Positions 1-7,918 of a stretch of 64,000 nucleotides of DNA are shown in pieces. Every line of letters starts with the position of its first letter. Position 1 is the stretch's first letter. The notes under the pieces are model-generated. The model did not search any database. It saw only the letters and a program-made list of their open reading frames with translations, and had not been told where the DNA came from. A program made the position numbers and the translations under genes. Source of the stretch: Mycolicibacillus koreensis (GTDB lineage Bacteria > Actinomycetota > Actinomycetes > Mycobacteriales > Mycobacteriaceae); NCBI RefSeq assembly GCF_002104795.1, contig NZ_NCXO01000011.1, positions 1 to 64,000 of the forward strand, read 5' to 3'.

Positions 1-1
1 C

Positions 2-127
2 GACACCGCCGGTCCCCCACCGGACCACGACCCGCACGCGGTGACCGACCCCACCCCGAACTATCCGCCATACACCATTCCCACCCCCTACGGCGGACCC
101 GAGATGCCGGTCTGGGTACCCAACTGA
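2..127 (+). CDS. C-terminal tail of an Mce-family protein (partial)
   Basis: The frame is open from the left edge to a TGA at 125-127 and encodes about 41 residues ending in VPN. The tail is very rich in proline, glycine and tyrosine. Proline-rich C-terminal extensions are typical of Mce substrate-binding proteins of the MceC/D/F type. The two genes that follow are Mce-associated membrane proteins, which normally sit directly after the last mce gene, so this is most likely the end of the final mce gene of an Mce lipid-import operon. The MCE domain lies outside the window, so the family call rests on context and tail composition. Confidence 0.55.
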   Translation, partial: DTAGPPPDHDPHAVTDPTPNYPPYTIPTPYGGPEMPVWVPN

Positions 128-149
128 GCCGCCGATCCCGGAGGATGAC

Positions 150-815
150 ATGAAACGCAGCAACACCATCGACGTTTTCGAACAGCTCACCGGCGAGGAC
201 TGTGGCGATGCCGACACCGCGGTCGTCGACGCGGAAACCGATGTCGCGGTGTCGACGACCCGGGAGGCGGAACGCCCCGCCGAGGCAGCCGAACGCTCCG
301 ATGCGGCAGCGAATGTGGCCACCACTGCAACGCCGCGGCCGCGCCGACGCCTCCTGGTCGTCGCGGTCAGCGTTGTTCTGCTTGCCGCCCTGGGCAGCTC
401 AGCATATCTGGGGTGGCGGTTCAAACAACTTCACGACATCGCCGATGCGAGCCAGGAAGCCGTCGCCGCTGCCACCGAGTACGCCGAGGTGCTGACCACG
501 TTGGATTCGACCGACATCGACCAGCACTACACCGCCGCCCTCGACGGCGCCACGGGGCGTTTCAAGGACGAATACAGCCAAGGCGCCGCGCAGCTGCGTC
601 AGGTGCTCATCGACAACGGGGCGGCCGGCCGCGGCACCGTCATCGATGCGGCGGTGAAGTCCGCGACGACGACGACGGTGAAGGTGTTGCTGTTCGTCGA
701 CCAGTCGATCACCAACGTGGTCAACCCCAGCCCCCGCATCGACCACAACCGCGTCGAGATGACCATGGAGCTCATCGACGGACGGTGGCTGGCCAGCAGC
801 GTCGAGATCCTCTAG
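150..815 (+). CDS. Mce-associated membrane protein (first of two)
   Basis: A 221-residue protein with an acidic, Ala/Glu-rich cytoplasmic N-terminus (about 1-65), one transmembrane segment (about 68-88, following an Arg-rich stop) and an extracytoplasmic domain of roughly 130 residues. This is the architecture of the Mas/Mam proteins encoded after mceF, thought to help assemble or stabilise the Mce importer. The conserved core (FKDEYS, then RGTVIDAAVKSAT) is shared with the next gene, so the two are tandem paralogues. GGAGG lies just before the ATG and fixes the start. The gene follows the preceding stop by 22 nt and reads in the same operon. Confidence 0.8.
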   Translation: MKRSNTIDVFEQLTGEDCGDADTAVVDAETDVAVSTTREAERPAEAAERSDAAANVATTATPRPRRRLLVVAVSVVLLAALGSSAYLGWRFKQLHDIADASQEAVAAATEYAEVLTTLDSTDIDQHYTAALDGATGRFKDEYSQGAAQLRQVLIDNGAAGRGTVIDAAVKSATTTTVKVLLFVDQSITNVVNPSPRIDHNRVEMTMELIDGRWLASSVEIL

Positions 816-829
816 GAGAGCCAACGATC

Positions 830-1408
830 ATGACCGAGGTTCACGATCGGATCGCGGACACCGCTTCCGTGCAGACACCGCCACCGGCGAGAACACCGGC
901 GCCCAAGGGGCTGTCGGTCCGCCCGGCGATGCTGCGGCGTTGTGCCGCTGCGACCATCGCGGTCACCGTGCTGGCTGCCCTCGGTTATTTGGGGTGGCAA
1001 CAGTGGGAGCGTCGTCAGTGTGATCAGGCCGCGAATGTGGCCCTACAGACAGCCCGCGACTACGCGGTCACCCTGACCAGCTCCGATCCGTCGAGTGTCG
1101 ACCCGAACATCACCGCGATCCTCGCCGGCGCTACCGGCGATTTCAAGGACCGCTACACCAAATCCAGTGCGCGGCTGCGCAAGCTGATGATCGACAACGA
1201 GGTCACCACCCGCGGCACCGTGCTCGACTCCGCGATCAAATCGGCGACCACCGACCGCGTCGAGGTGCTGCTGGTGGTGCGACAGACCGTGAGCAATTCC
1301 GCTGTCTCCCGGCCGGGCACCGACCTGACCCCGGTCGGCATCACGATGACCAAGGTGAACGGGGCCTGGCTGGCCAGCGATGTCGAGGTGTTCGGGGTGC
1401 AGCCATGA
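830..1408 (+). CDS. Mce-associated membrane protein (second of two)
   Basis: A 192-residue protein with one transmembrane helix near residues 40-58 and a C-terminal domain resembling that of the upstream gene (FKDRYTKSSARLRKLMIDN against FKDEYSQGAAQLRQVLIDN; both have RGTV followed by a KSAT segment). The pair therefore arose by duplication. The start is the ATG after AGGAGAGCC, 14 nt past the previous stop. A longer open frame exists upstream but it overlaps the preceding gene antiparallel in sense to its reading frame and lacks a ribosome site. The stop overlaps the next start as ATGA, which implies translational coupling. The likely role is accessory to the Mce transporter in the cell envelope. 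Confidence 0.78.
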   Translation: MTEVHDRIADTASVQTPPPARTPAPKGLSVRPAMLRRCAAATIAVTVLAALGYLGWQQWERRQCDQAANVALQTARDYAVTLTSSDPSSVDPNITAILAGATGDFKDRYTKSSARLRKLMIDNEVTTRGTVLDSAIKSATTDRVEVLLVVRQTVSNSAVSRPGTDLTPVGITMTKVNGAWLASDVEVFGVQP

Positions 1409-2208
1409 GGGCCGGCAGAGGCGCCGCGCTGATGCTGGCAGTGGTGATCGGCACTGTCGTGTCCCCCGCAGTCGCCCCGGCCGGGGCTTCCGCCGAGGCG
1501 TTCTGCGGCGAACTCGGCGCCGATTTCGACGGGTCACGCTGCTCCACGGTGGTCACCTCGCAGCGCAACGCAACCCGACTGATCTGGTTGGATCTTCCCG
1601 GCGCCCAACTCGACGATCCCACCGCGGGGCCCCCGCTGCGCAATTACTACCACCGGCTGATGAACGGCTGGCGCGATTCGGCCGCCAGCACCCCGCGGGA
1701 GAGCAGCGCGTTCGCCACCTATCAGCTGTACTCCGGCCCCGGGGCGGTGCAGTCGGTGATCGTGCACGAGACGATCGAGCCGTTCGGGTTGCAGGCCAAC
1801 AACGCCTTTCGGTCGTTCGTGTTCGACATGGCGCAGGGGCGACGGCTGTTGCTGGCCGATCTGTTCCGCCCGGGTGTGGACCCGATGACGGTGATCCCCC
1901 CATCCACGGTGGCGACGCTGCCTGCAGCGCTGGATGTTGCGGCTCCGCCGCATGCGCCGGGCACCTACCCGTTCACGGTCGAAGAATTCACGCCGGGGCC
2001 CAACGGGCCGGGCTACACCGGCGAGTACCGGTCTTTCGCGATGACCGGTGAGGATCTCATCTTCTTCCTTCCGGATGCGCCGATGCTGCGGGAAGACCCG
2101 AGTCCACATGACCGGCTGGTGTGGTCAATGGACGGCGGCACCGTCGAGTTGCACGTTCCGCTCGCCGGCCTGGCCGACTCGCTGCGCCCGGAGTACGGCG
2201 GGCGCTGA
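1405..2208 (+). CDS. MPT64-like secreted protein (DUF3298 type)
   Basis: A 267-residue protein with a Sec-type signal sequence (about 1-31: charged MRAGRG, hydrophobic core, AGASAEA cleavage region). The rest resembles the secreted antigen MPT64/RsiV-like DUF3298 fold: a segment like VFDMAQGRRLLLADLF with DPMTVIPP, then RSFAMTGEDLIFF and a C-terminal VELHVPLAGLADSL, each with a counterpart I recall in MPT64. It has only two cysteines near the N-terminus of the mature part, probably a disulfide. The ATGA overlap with the preceding gene puts it in the mce operon. The molecular role of MPT64-type proteins outside M. tuberculosis is unknown. Confidence 0.65.
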   Translation: MRAGRGAALMLAVVIGTVVSPAVAPAGASAEAFCGELGADFDGSRCSTVVTSQRNATRLIWLDLPGAQLDDPTAGPPLRNYYHRLMNGWRDSAASTPRESSAFATYQLYSGPGAVQSVIVHETIEPFGLQANNAFRSFVFDMAQGRRLLLADLFRPGVDPMTVIPPSTVATLPAALDVAAPPHAPGTYPFTVEEFTPGPNGPGYTGEYRSFAMTGEDLIFFLPDAPMLREDPSPHDRLVWSMDGGTVELHVPLAGLADSLRPEYGGR

Positions 2209-2283
2209 ACGTCTTTCGACACCTCTGTCAACCCGGGCGCGCACCCGCCGTCTCCGATCTCGGGTCTCCGGGGGAGGATCGAG

Positions 2284-3300
2284 TCACCCCCGGCGGGCGG
2301 GAACCGTGTCGTCCCACTGTCCGGCCAACGTCCCGCCGCGGCCCTGCTGCAGTTGTTCCCCGAACCCGAATTCATAAGGCACCGGGGTGCGCAACGAACG
2401 GTGCCGCAGCCCGTTGTGACGATACCCCCAGGCTTCCGCACCGGCGATAGGCAAGAAGTCGTCGACGAGTTGGAATCGGTCGGCGGTGGTCAACGCGGCT
2501 CGCACCGCCGCGTCGTTGAGCGCCCAGCGTTTCTTTCGACGCCGCACCCCGAGGAGCGCAAGCCAGTCGTCGGGCATGGTCGACAACGCCGCGTAGGTCG
2601 CCATCCGCAGAAACGGGTTCACCGGGGCCATCGGCCAGCTCGGGGTCGTGGGAGGCCGCAGGAAGAAGCGCACCAGTTTGGTCATCTCGGCGGTAGGCCG
2701 AATGATCTTCGCTGACTCCTCGTCGAGATAGTCCTGGACATCTTCGGGGGTGGCGGGCACGTAACGCGGCGGCAACCCCAACAGGTCGGCGGTGATCAGA
2801 CTCTCCCGGTAGAACTGCCGAATCTCCGCATCATTGAGGCGTTCACGCGGCAAAGCGAAGCGTTGGTAGCACTGCAGCAACCCGTGCCAGCCGGTGACAT
2901 AGACCCACAGCAGCGTCTCCGGAACGTTGGCCACATAGGGTTCACCGGTTTCGGGGACAACGCCGTTCACCGACGCGTTCCGGTTGAACAGCCATTTGCC
3001 GATCTTCTGCGCCGAGGCGGTATCACCGAAGACCGCCTGGATGAAGAACATGTTGCTGCGACGCACCCGGCCGAGCGGATCGGCGAGGTAGCTGGAGTGC
3101 TGATCGACGCCGGCCGCGCCCTTCGGGTCGAATACCGCGACGATGGATCCGCGGATTCCGGCGATCGAGATCACGGGGTGGCCCCAGACTTTCCAGCTCA
3201 CCGAATCCGGCCCGAAATAGCCGGCGTCGGCGCGGGGCCCGTTCGCCAGCTGCAGGGCACGCCGGCCCGGCTTGCCCAACCTCTCCACGAGAAGGTCCAT
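2284..3300 (-). CDS. DUF2236 / MpaB-type oxygenase-like protein
   Basis: A 338-residue cytosolic protein resembling the DUF2236 family (MpaB/latex-clearing-protein-like oxygenases, many of them haem proteins). Visible family landmarks are FGDTASA near residue 88, the NRNASVNG segment near 105-112, YVANVPETLLWVYVTGWH near 121-138 and the YRESLITADLLGLPPRYVP segment near 165-183. In relatives I recall, the central motif reads like HARVRG and is followed by WVH; here both histidines are replaced (Asn and Tyr). This could remove a metal or haem ligand. An AAGGAG site 8 nt upstream supports the ATG. It converges with the mce-linked gene; 75 nt separate the stops. Confidence 0.65.
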   Translation of the reverse strand: MDLLVERLGKPGRRALQLANGPRADAGYFGPDSVSWKVWGHPVISIAGIRGSIVAVFDPKGAAGVDQHSSYLADPLGRVRRSNMFFIQAVFGDTASAQKIGKWLFNRNASVNGVVPETGEPYVANVPETLLWVYVTGWHGLLQCYQRFALPRERLNDAEIRQFYRESLITADLLGLPPRYVPATPEDVQDYLDEESAKIIRPTAEMTKLVRFFLRPPTTPSWPMAPVNPFLRMATYAALSTMPDDWLALLGVRRRKKRWALNDAAVRAALTTADRFQLVDDFLPIAGAEAWGYRHNGLRHRSLRTPVPYEFGFGEQLQQGRGGTLAGQWDDTVPARRG

Positions 3301-3539
3301 CGGCGTTCTCCTTCACTAGGGTGCCACGACCATCGCGAGGATGCGGGCCACCCACCCGGGTCCGGCGAACCTGATGACCTCCGGCGACCGTACCGGCGGC
3401 AGGCCGGTCGGTGACCGGTGTCGAGTGGTTGAAGGGCTGCGCCCTCCCCGCGGACCGTCACGACGGACGGTCACCGCAGCGAGCTATCCGGTCACGGTAT
3501 GGCGCGTCACGCCCCTACGTACCGCGGCGTTCCATCCGA

Positions 3540-4136
3540 TCACGGCTGGGGATCCGGCGGCATCGGGATCTCGTCACCAATCCACAGTGACTCCGTGCCT
3601 TTATGCCGACAGGAGATCCTGGCGCTGATCAAGGTCGCGACACGGGCAACGAAGATGAGTTGACGCCCATCGGGACTGCTGAAGCGGACGTCGTGGCTGC
3701 CCGCAGCATCATTGGGCGACCACCCCTCGGTCAAACCCGCCGCCACCGCAATATCTCGCACCCGCGGAAACACCAGATCCCACTGCGCCTCACTCAACGA
3801 ATACCCCGACACCAAATTCGGAAAATTCAACGACACACCATCATCACCGAACGGCTTATCCCCCAAACACGTACCGCTACCCCAATGATCCTTCCACCGC
3901 CACGGCCGCGTCGCCGGCACCACCGCACTCACCGCAACCTGCACCTCATCGATCAACGCCAACATCTGCGCCTTCGTCTCGGTGATCGACGGCAAGCCCT
4001 CAGCATCAACCACGCTCGGAGTTCCCTTCGGAGTCGAGGAAGGGGCCCCACCCCCGGTCACTCCACACCCGGTCAGCACAACCAGGACATTCAATGCTGC
4101 CAAGGCGCACCGAATACGTGGCGATGAGCGTGTCAT
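3540..4136 (-). CDS. Putative lipoprotein, LppA/LppV-like
   Basis: A 198-residue protein starting MTRSSPRIR with a hydrophobic core and lipobox VVLTGC (Cys about residue 24), so it should be lipid-anchored outside the membrane. The mature part has WRWKDHWGSGTC near 80 and a second cysteine in ISCRHKG near 180, reminiscent of small mycobacterial LppA/LppV lipoproteins of unknown function; the family call is tentative. The frame is open further upstream, but the signal peptide and a GGAG-like site fix the ATG at 4136. Codon use is odd: third positions are mainly G and T (TTG, GTG, TTT, AAT, TAT) while neighbours strongly prefer C, so the gene may be a recent arrival. 239 nt upstream of its 3' end towards 3301 hold nothing I recognise. 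Confidence 0.6.
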   Translation of the reverse strand: MTRSSPRIRCALAALNVLVVLTGCGVTGGGAPSSTPKGTPSVVDAEGLPSITETKAQMLALIDEVQVAVSAVVPATRPWRWKDHWGSGTCLGDKPFGDDGVSLNFPNLVSGYSLSEAQWDLVFPRVRDIAVAAGLTEGWSPNDAAGSHDVRFSSPDGRQLIFVARVATLISARISCRHKGTESLWIGDEIPMPPDPQP

Positions 4137-4353
4137 CGCGCCGGTCGCTCCGGGTGCGCCAACGCGGCTATGACAATCGCCATGTTGTTGCCGGTGGTGC
4201 GCAGCTGGCCGTTGTCGCCCGACCCCGTGCTGTTCGGGTCGACGGCCCGGGGTCGACGTCGGGCTTCGGCGCGAAGGTTTTGGCCCTCCGGAGAACGGTG
4301 ACACTGACGTAGTCGATCAAACATCGGTAGCAGTCTACGAGTGCCGTCGCGAA

Positions 4354-5037
4354 TCAGCCCTCGAGCTTGTAGCCCAGGCCGCGCACCGTGAGCAGATGTA
4401 CCGGGTTTGCCGGATCCGCCTCGATCTTCGACCGCAGGCGTTTGACGTGCACGTCAAGGGTTTTGGTGTCCCCGACGTAGTCCGCTCCCCACACCCGGTC
4501 GATGAGCTGGCCGCGCGTCAGTACCCGCCCACTGTTGCGCATCAAGTATTCGAGCAAATCGAATTCCTTGAGCGGCAGGGTGATCTGGTCTCCGTTGACG
4601 GTGACGGTGTGGCGCTCCACGTCCATACGAACCGGGCCGGACTCCAGCACACCCTCACCGACCCCGGCGTCGTCCTCGCCGCCTCGGCGCAGCACCGCGC
4701 GAATCCGTGCGATCAGCTCCCGTGACGAATACGGTTTGGTCACATAGTCATCAGCGCCGAGTTCGAGACCGACCACCTTGTCGATCTCGCTGTCGCGAGC
4801 CGTCACCATGATGACCGGCACGCTCGAGCGTGCGCGCAGCTGCTTGCACACCTCGGTGCCGCTCATGCCGGGCAGCATCAGGTCCAGCAGGACGATGTCG
4901 GCGCCCACCCGGTCGAACTCGGCCAGCGCGGTCTGGCCGTCATTGACCACCAGCACCTCGAAACCCTCCTTGCGTAGCAGGAAGGCCAGCGGGTCGGCCA
5001 ACGACTCCTCGTCCTCCACGATCAACACGCGGGTCAT
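4354..5037 (-). CDS. regX3: Two-component response regulator RegX3
   Basis: A 227-residue OmpR/PhoB-family regulator. The receiver domain (about 1-115) has the acidic pair at 9-10, phosphoacceptor Asp52 in LLDLMLPG and the conserved Lys in VTKPYSSREL. The winged-helix domain (about 130-225) ends in LTVRGLGYKLEG. The sequence is nearly that of M. tuberculosis RegX3 (Rv0491), the partner of SenX3 that controls the phosphate-starvation response. It is encoded directly downstream of senX3 on the same strand. Its ATG overlaps the stop of an 18-codon mini-ORF that fills the gap to senX3, and GAAGGAG inside that ORF serves as its ribosome site. Confidence 0.97.
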   Translation of the reverse strand: MTRVLIVEDEESLADPLAFLLRKEGFEVLVVNDGQTALAEFDRVGADIVLLDLMLPGMSGTEVCKQLRARSSVPVIMVTARDSEIDKVVGLELGADDYVTKPYSSRELIARIRAVLRRGGEDDAGVGEGVLESGPVRMDVERHTVTVNGDQITLPLKEFDLLEYLMRNSGRVLTRGQLIDRVWGADYVGDTKTLDVHVKRLRSKIEADPANPVHLLTVRGLGYKLEG

Positions 5038-5090
5038 GGGCGGCGCTCCTTCTCATCGCTGCGCTGTGCATCGACATCGATGCGGGTCAT
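5034..5090 (-). CDS. MIRU-like coupled mini-ORF between senX3 and regX3
   Basis: A 19-codon frame ([18 protein letters not shown], then TGA) fills the senX3-regX3 spacer exactly. Its ATG overlaps the senX3 stop as ATGA and its own TGA overlaps the regX3 ATG in the same way. MIRU elements of M. tuberculosis, first described at this same junction, carry small ORFs whose ends overlap the flanking genes like this. The element holds GAGAAGGAG, the regX3 ribosome site, and a 16-bp inverted repeat (GCATCGA-ca-TCGATGC, 5068-5083). Its first codons, ATGACCCGC, repeat those of regX3. Whether the peptide is made or matters is unknown; coupling of translation is the likelier role. Confidence 0.55.
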   Translation of the reverse strand: MTRIDVDAQRSDEKERRP

Positions 5091-6295
5091 TGTCGGTCGT
5101 CCTCTCGTTGCAAGCCGTCGGTCGGCTGGTCGGTGCCGGGCACTCCCGCGCTGCGGTAGGCCGGGATCGTCAGGGTGAACGTGGACCCCGTACCCGGGGA
5201 GCTCCACAGCCGGATGCTGCCGTTGTGGTTGGCGGCGACGTGTTTGACGATCGCCAATCCCAGGCCGGTGCCGCCGGTGGACCGGGAGCGGGCCTTGTCG
5301 GCACGGAAGAACCGCTCGAAGACCCGCGCCTGATCTTTGCGGGAGATGCCGATACCGCGGTCGGTGACCGATATCTCGATCGTGTCACCACGGCGGCGTC
5401 GGCTGATCGAAACCGGGGATCCGTTGGGCGAGTAGGCGATCGCATTCGACACCAGGTTGGCCAGTGCAGTGATCAGCAGCGTCTCGTCGCCGAGCATCTG
5501 CAGGCCGGCCGGGGCGTCTGTGCTCAACGCGATGTCGGCGTTGTCGGCGGCGACCTTGTGCCGCGAGATCGCCTCGGCGACGACGCGGTCGACGTCGACC
5601 GGCCCCAGATCGGGCAGCGGATCGGCACCCTGCAATCGGGACAGCTCGATCAGCTCGCCGACCATCGCGGCCAGCCGGTTGGCCTCCAAGAGCACCTTCT
5701 CCCCGAACCGGCGCACCGTTTCGGGGTCATCCGCCGAGGACAGCAACGCCTCGGCGAGCAAGCTCATCGCACCGACCGGGGTTTTCAGCTCATGGCTGAC
5801 GTTGGCCACGAAATCACGTCGGCTGGCCTCCATGCGGGCCTGCTCGGACTGGTCGTCGACGAAGACCACCGCGAACCGCCGGTCCTGCTCGGCGAGCAGC
5901 CGCGCGTAACCCCGCACCGACAGCCGTCCGCGGCCGGCTCGGGCGGGCTTCTCCGGGGACAGGTCGAATTCGACGTCCGCACCGCTGGCCAGGGTGCGTT
6001 TGGCGGCCTGCCAGGCCCGGTCGTCGAGCAATCGGTCGCGCACCAGCCCCAAGTCCTCGGCCCGGTCGTTGAGGTAGACCACGTCACGGTGGGTGTCGAC
6101 GACCGCGGTGCCCAGCGGCACCAGCGCCACGATCCGCTGCAGCATCTGCGAGACGGTGATCCCGGACTGCTCGGCAACCGCGCGACGACGGCGCTCGATG
6201 ATGCGCGGGGCGATTTTGATCCCGACCCCCACCCCGATGGTGCCCGCCAGAACCGCCAGCACTCCGGCCAGCACGCAGGCGAACATCACGGACAC
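5087..6295 (-). CDS. senX3: Sensor histidine kinase SenX3
   Basis: A 402-residue membrane kinase. An N-terminal hydrophobic stretch of about 25 residues is followed by a PAS-like region (about 45-155), the HisKA motif NVSHELKTP with phospho-acceptor His168, and an HATPase_c domain with the N box ([10 protein letters not shown]), the G1 box (TDRGIGI), the F box (FERFF) and the G2 box ([10 protein letters not shown]). It closely resembles M. tuberculosis SenX3, which works with RegX3 in phosphate sensing. The start chosen is GTG 6295: TACCAT lies exactly 6 nt upstream, the spacing of a leaderless mycobacterial promoter, and the product then aligns with the known N-terminus. A start at 6316 would put the first codons before the transcript. 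Confidence 0.95.
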   Translation of the reverse strand: MSVMFACVLAGVLAVLAGTIGVGVGIKIAPRIIERRRRAVAEQSGITVSQMLQRIVALVPLGTAVVDTHRDVVYLNDRAEDLGLVRDRLLDDRAWQAAKRTLASGADVEFDLSPEKPARAGRGRLSVRGYARLLAEQDRRFAVVFVDDQSEQARMEASRRDFVANVSHELKTPVGAMSLLAEALLSSADDPETVRRFGEKVLLEANRLAAMVGELIELSRLQGADPLPDLGPVDVDRVVAEAISRHKVAADNADIALSTDAPAGLQMLGDETLLITALANLVSNAIAYSPNGSPVSISRRRRGDTIEISVTDRGIGISRKDQARVFERFFRADKARSRSTGGTGLGLAIVKHVAANHNGSIRLWSSPGTGSTFTLTIPAYRSAGVPGTDQPTDGLQREDDRQ

Positions 6296-6603
6296 GCCCG
6301 AATGGTAGCCACCCACGGGGGCTCATTTCTTCTTCGCGCAGCCAAACCCGCGTATGTCACAGCCCGGGGAGCAGGTATTTAGCTCCCGTTTACGCCCCGT
6401 TCGCTCAACTCTGCTGCCCCGGGCGACCGAACGTGAAGACAGGTTCACACTCGGCACCGAACGTGAAACTAGGTTCACGCTCGGTGCTCAAGGCCCGCGC
6501 CCAAGGCCCGGCGCCCAAGGCCCCGCACCCAAGGCTCCGCGCCCAAGACCCGCGCCCAAGACCCGGCACCCAAGGCACCCACCGAAGGCACCCCGCGGGA
6601 GCC
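6296..6603. other. Intergenic region gpm1-senX3 (308 bp)
   Basis: No gene is supported here. On the minus strand it carries the senX3 promoter (TACCAT at 6302-6307, 6 nt before GTG), two adjacent inverted repeats at 6427-6486 and, from about 6487 to 6600, a degenerate tandem repeat of roughly 10-14 bp units of the type CCCAAGGCCCGCG directly behind the gpm1 stop. The low-complexity stretch looks like a decayed minisatellite. Confidence 0.6.
6427..6486. repeat. Two adjacent inverted repeats (hairpin pair)
   Basis: Copy 1 (6427-6454) has arms CCGAACGTGAA and TTCACACTCGG around GACAGG; copy 2 (6455-6486) has arms CACCGAACGTGAA and TTCACGCTCGGTG around ACTAGG, 12 of 13 pairs matching. The copies are directly repeated with a 28-nt period. 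They sit downstream of gpm1 and upstream of senX3, both on the minus strand. They could act as a tandem U-less terminator or be copies of a short repeated element. Confidence 0.7.
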
Positions 6604-7353
6604 CTACTTGGCGCCCTGGCTGGCCACGGCGGCCGCGCCGGCGGCGGCGGCCTGCGGATCCAGGTACACCCCGCCGGGGGTGGTGGGCCGCAGGTTCTCG
6701 TCGAGGTCGTAACGCAGCGGGATCCCGGTGGGGATGTTGAGCCCGACGATGTCCTCGTCGGAGACCCGGTCGAGATGTTTGACCAGCGCACGCAGCGAAT
6801 TGCCGTGCGCGGCGATCAGCACCGTTTTACCGACCCGCAGGTCCGGCACGATCACGTCGGTGTAGTACGGCAGGAACCGGTCGACGACGTCGGAGAGGCA
6901 TTCGCTCAGCGGGCCGCCCCCGATGTCGACGTAGCGCACATCGGTGTCCTGGCTGTACTCGCTGCCCGGCTCGATCGGCGGCGGCGGGGTGGCGTAGCTG
7001 CGCCGCCAGGTCATGAACTGTTCCTCGCCGTAGCGCTCCTTGGTGGCCGCCTTGTCCAGCCCCTGCAGCGCCCCGTAGTGCCGTTCGTTCAGCCGCCAAC
7101 TGCGGCGCACCGGGATCCACAGCCGGTCAGCGGCCTCCAACGCCAGCTGCGCGGAGATGATCGCGCGACGCAACAGCGACGTGTAGAGGATGTCGGGTGC
7201 CAGGTTGTGCTGCACCAGCAGCTCCCCGGCCCGGGTGGCCTCGGCGCGCCCCTTGTCGGTGAGCGCGACATCCACCCATCCGGTGAACAGGTTCGCCGCG
7301 TTCCATTCGCTTTCACCGTGCCGCAACAGCACCAACGTGCCCGAATCTGCCAT
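6604..7353 (-). CDS. gpm1: 2,3-bisphosphoglycerate-dependent phosphoglycerate mutase
   Basis: A 249-residue cytosolic glycolytic enzyme that interconverts 3- and 2-phosphoglycerate through a phosphohistidine. The catalytic RHGESEWN motif (His12) is near the N-terminus; [28 protein letters not shown] and the second histidine in [11 protein letters not shown] follow in the order typical of the family. The length equals that of M. tuberculosis Gpm1 (Rv0489). The ATG at 7353 was chosen over upstream in-frame codons because the family begins directly before LVLLRHG. It is 13 nt downstream of the YbjN-like gene and is probably co-transcribed with mshA. The Rv0488-like LysE gene that I recall between them in M. 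tuberculosis is absent. Confidence 0.96.
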   Translation of the reverse strand: MADSGTLVLLRHGESEWNAANLFTGWVDVALTDKGRAEATRAGELLVQHNLAPDILYTSLLRRAIISAQLALEAADRLWIPVRRSWRLNERHYGALQGLDKAATKERYGEEQFMTWRRSYATPPPPIEPGSEYSQDTDVRYVDIGGGPLSECLSDVVDRFLPYYTDVIVPDLRVGKTVLIAAHGNSLRALVKHLDRVSDEDIVGLNIPTGIPLRYDLDENLRPTTPGGVYLDPQAAAAGAAAVASQGAK

Positions 7354-7366
7354 GCCGGACAGTCTC

Positions 7367-7918
7367 TCACGACCGGGTGGAGTGCCCGCCATCATCGTCG
7401 CCGGAGTCGCTGTGCTCGGAGCCGTCGGGACGCAGGTGTTCGAAGGCACGCAGGTTCTTCACCGACTCGCCGCGGGAGAGCCGCCACTGCCATTCCTTCT
7501 CGATCGAGGATCGGAACCCCAACTCCAGCAGTGTGTTGAAGTCGAAGTCGACCGCTTCGAGGACCTGGCCGAGCACCCGGTCGATCTCGTCACCGGTCAC
7601 CGAGTGCAGCGCCATCCGTCCGACCAGGTAGATGTCACCGAGATGGTCGAGGGTGTAGGACACCCCGTAGAGCCGACGGTTGCGTTTGAGCAGGAACCGG
7701 TAGACACCCTCGTGGTTCTCGTCGGGGCGGCGGCACACGAACGCCTCCACCCGCACCGTGTGCTCCCCGACGGTCAGGATCGTGTTCGTGGTGAGCTTGC
7801 GCTCCCCCGGCAACTCGACGATCAGCCCGGCCGGCCCGCCGTGGGCGCCCTCGTGGTGGCTGTAGGTCAGTCCCGCCGCGGTGAGGGTGTCCTCGATGAC
7901 CTGCTGCACCGCGGTCAT
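7367..7918 (-). CDS. YbjN-domain protein (Rv0487-like)
   Basis: A 183-residue soluble protein with a YbjN/type III secretion chaperone-like fold over about residues 5-150 ([26 protein letters not shown], then the motif [19 protein letters not shown]). The C-terminal 25 residues are a polar, acidic tail ([13 protein letters not shown]). YbjN proteins are small putative chaperones or regulators without known catalytic residues. Its ATG overlaps the mshA stop by 4 nt (ATGA) and the same pairing is seen in M. tuberculosis, so it is translationally coupled to mycothiol synthesis. What it does for MshA, if anything, is not known. Confidence 0.85.
   Translation of the reverse strand: MTAVQQVIEDTLTAAGLTYSHHEGAHGGPAGLIVELPGERKLTTNTILTVGEHTVRVEAFVCRRPDENHEGVYRFLLKRNRRLYGVSYTLDHLGDIYLVGRMALHSVTGDEIDRVLGQVLEAVDFDFNTLLELGFRSSIEKEWQWRLSRGESVKNLRAFEHLRPDGSEHSDSGDDDGGHSTRS

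Noticed and set aside
6295..6316. Upstream in-frame start of senX3 at 6316
   Set aside because: It precedes the TACCAT -10 box, so the transcript would begin after it.
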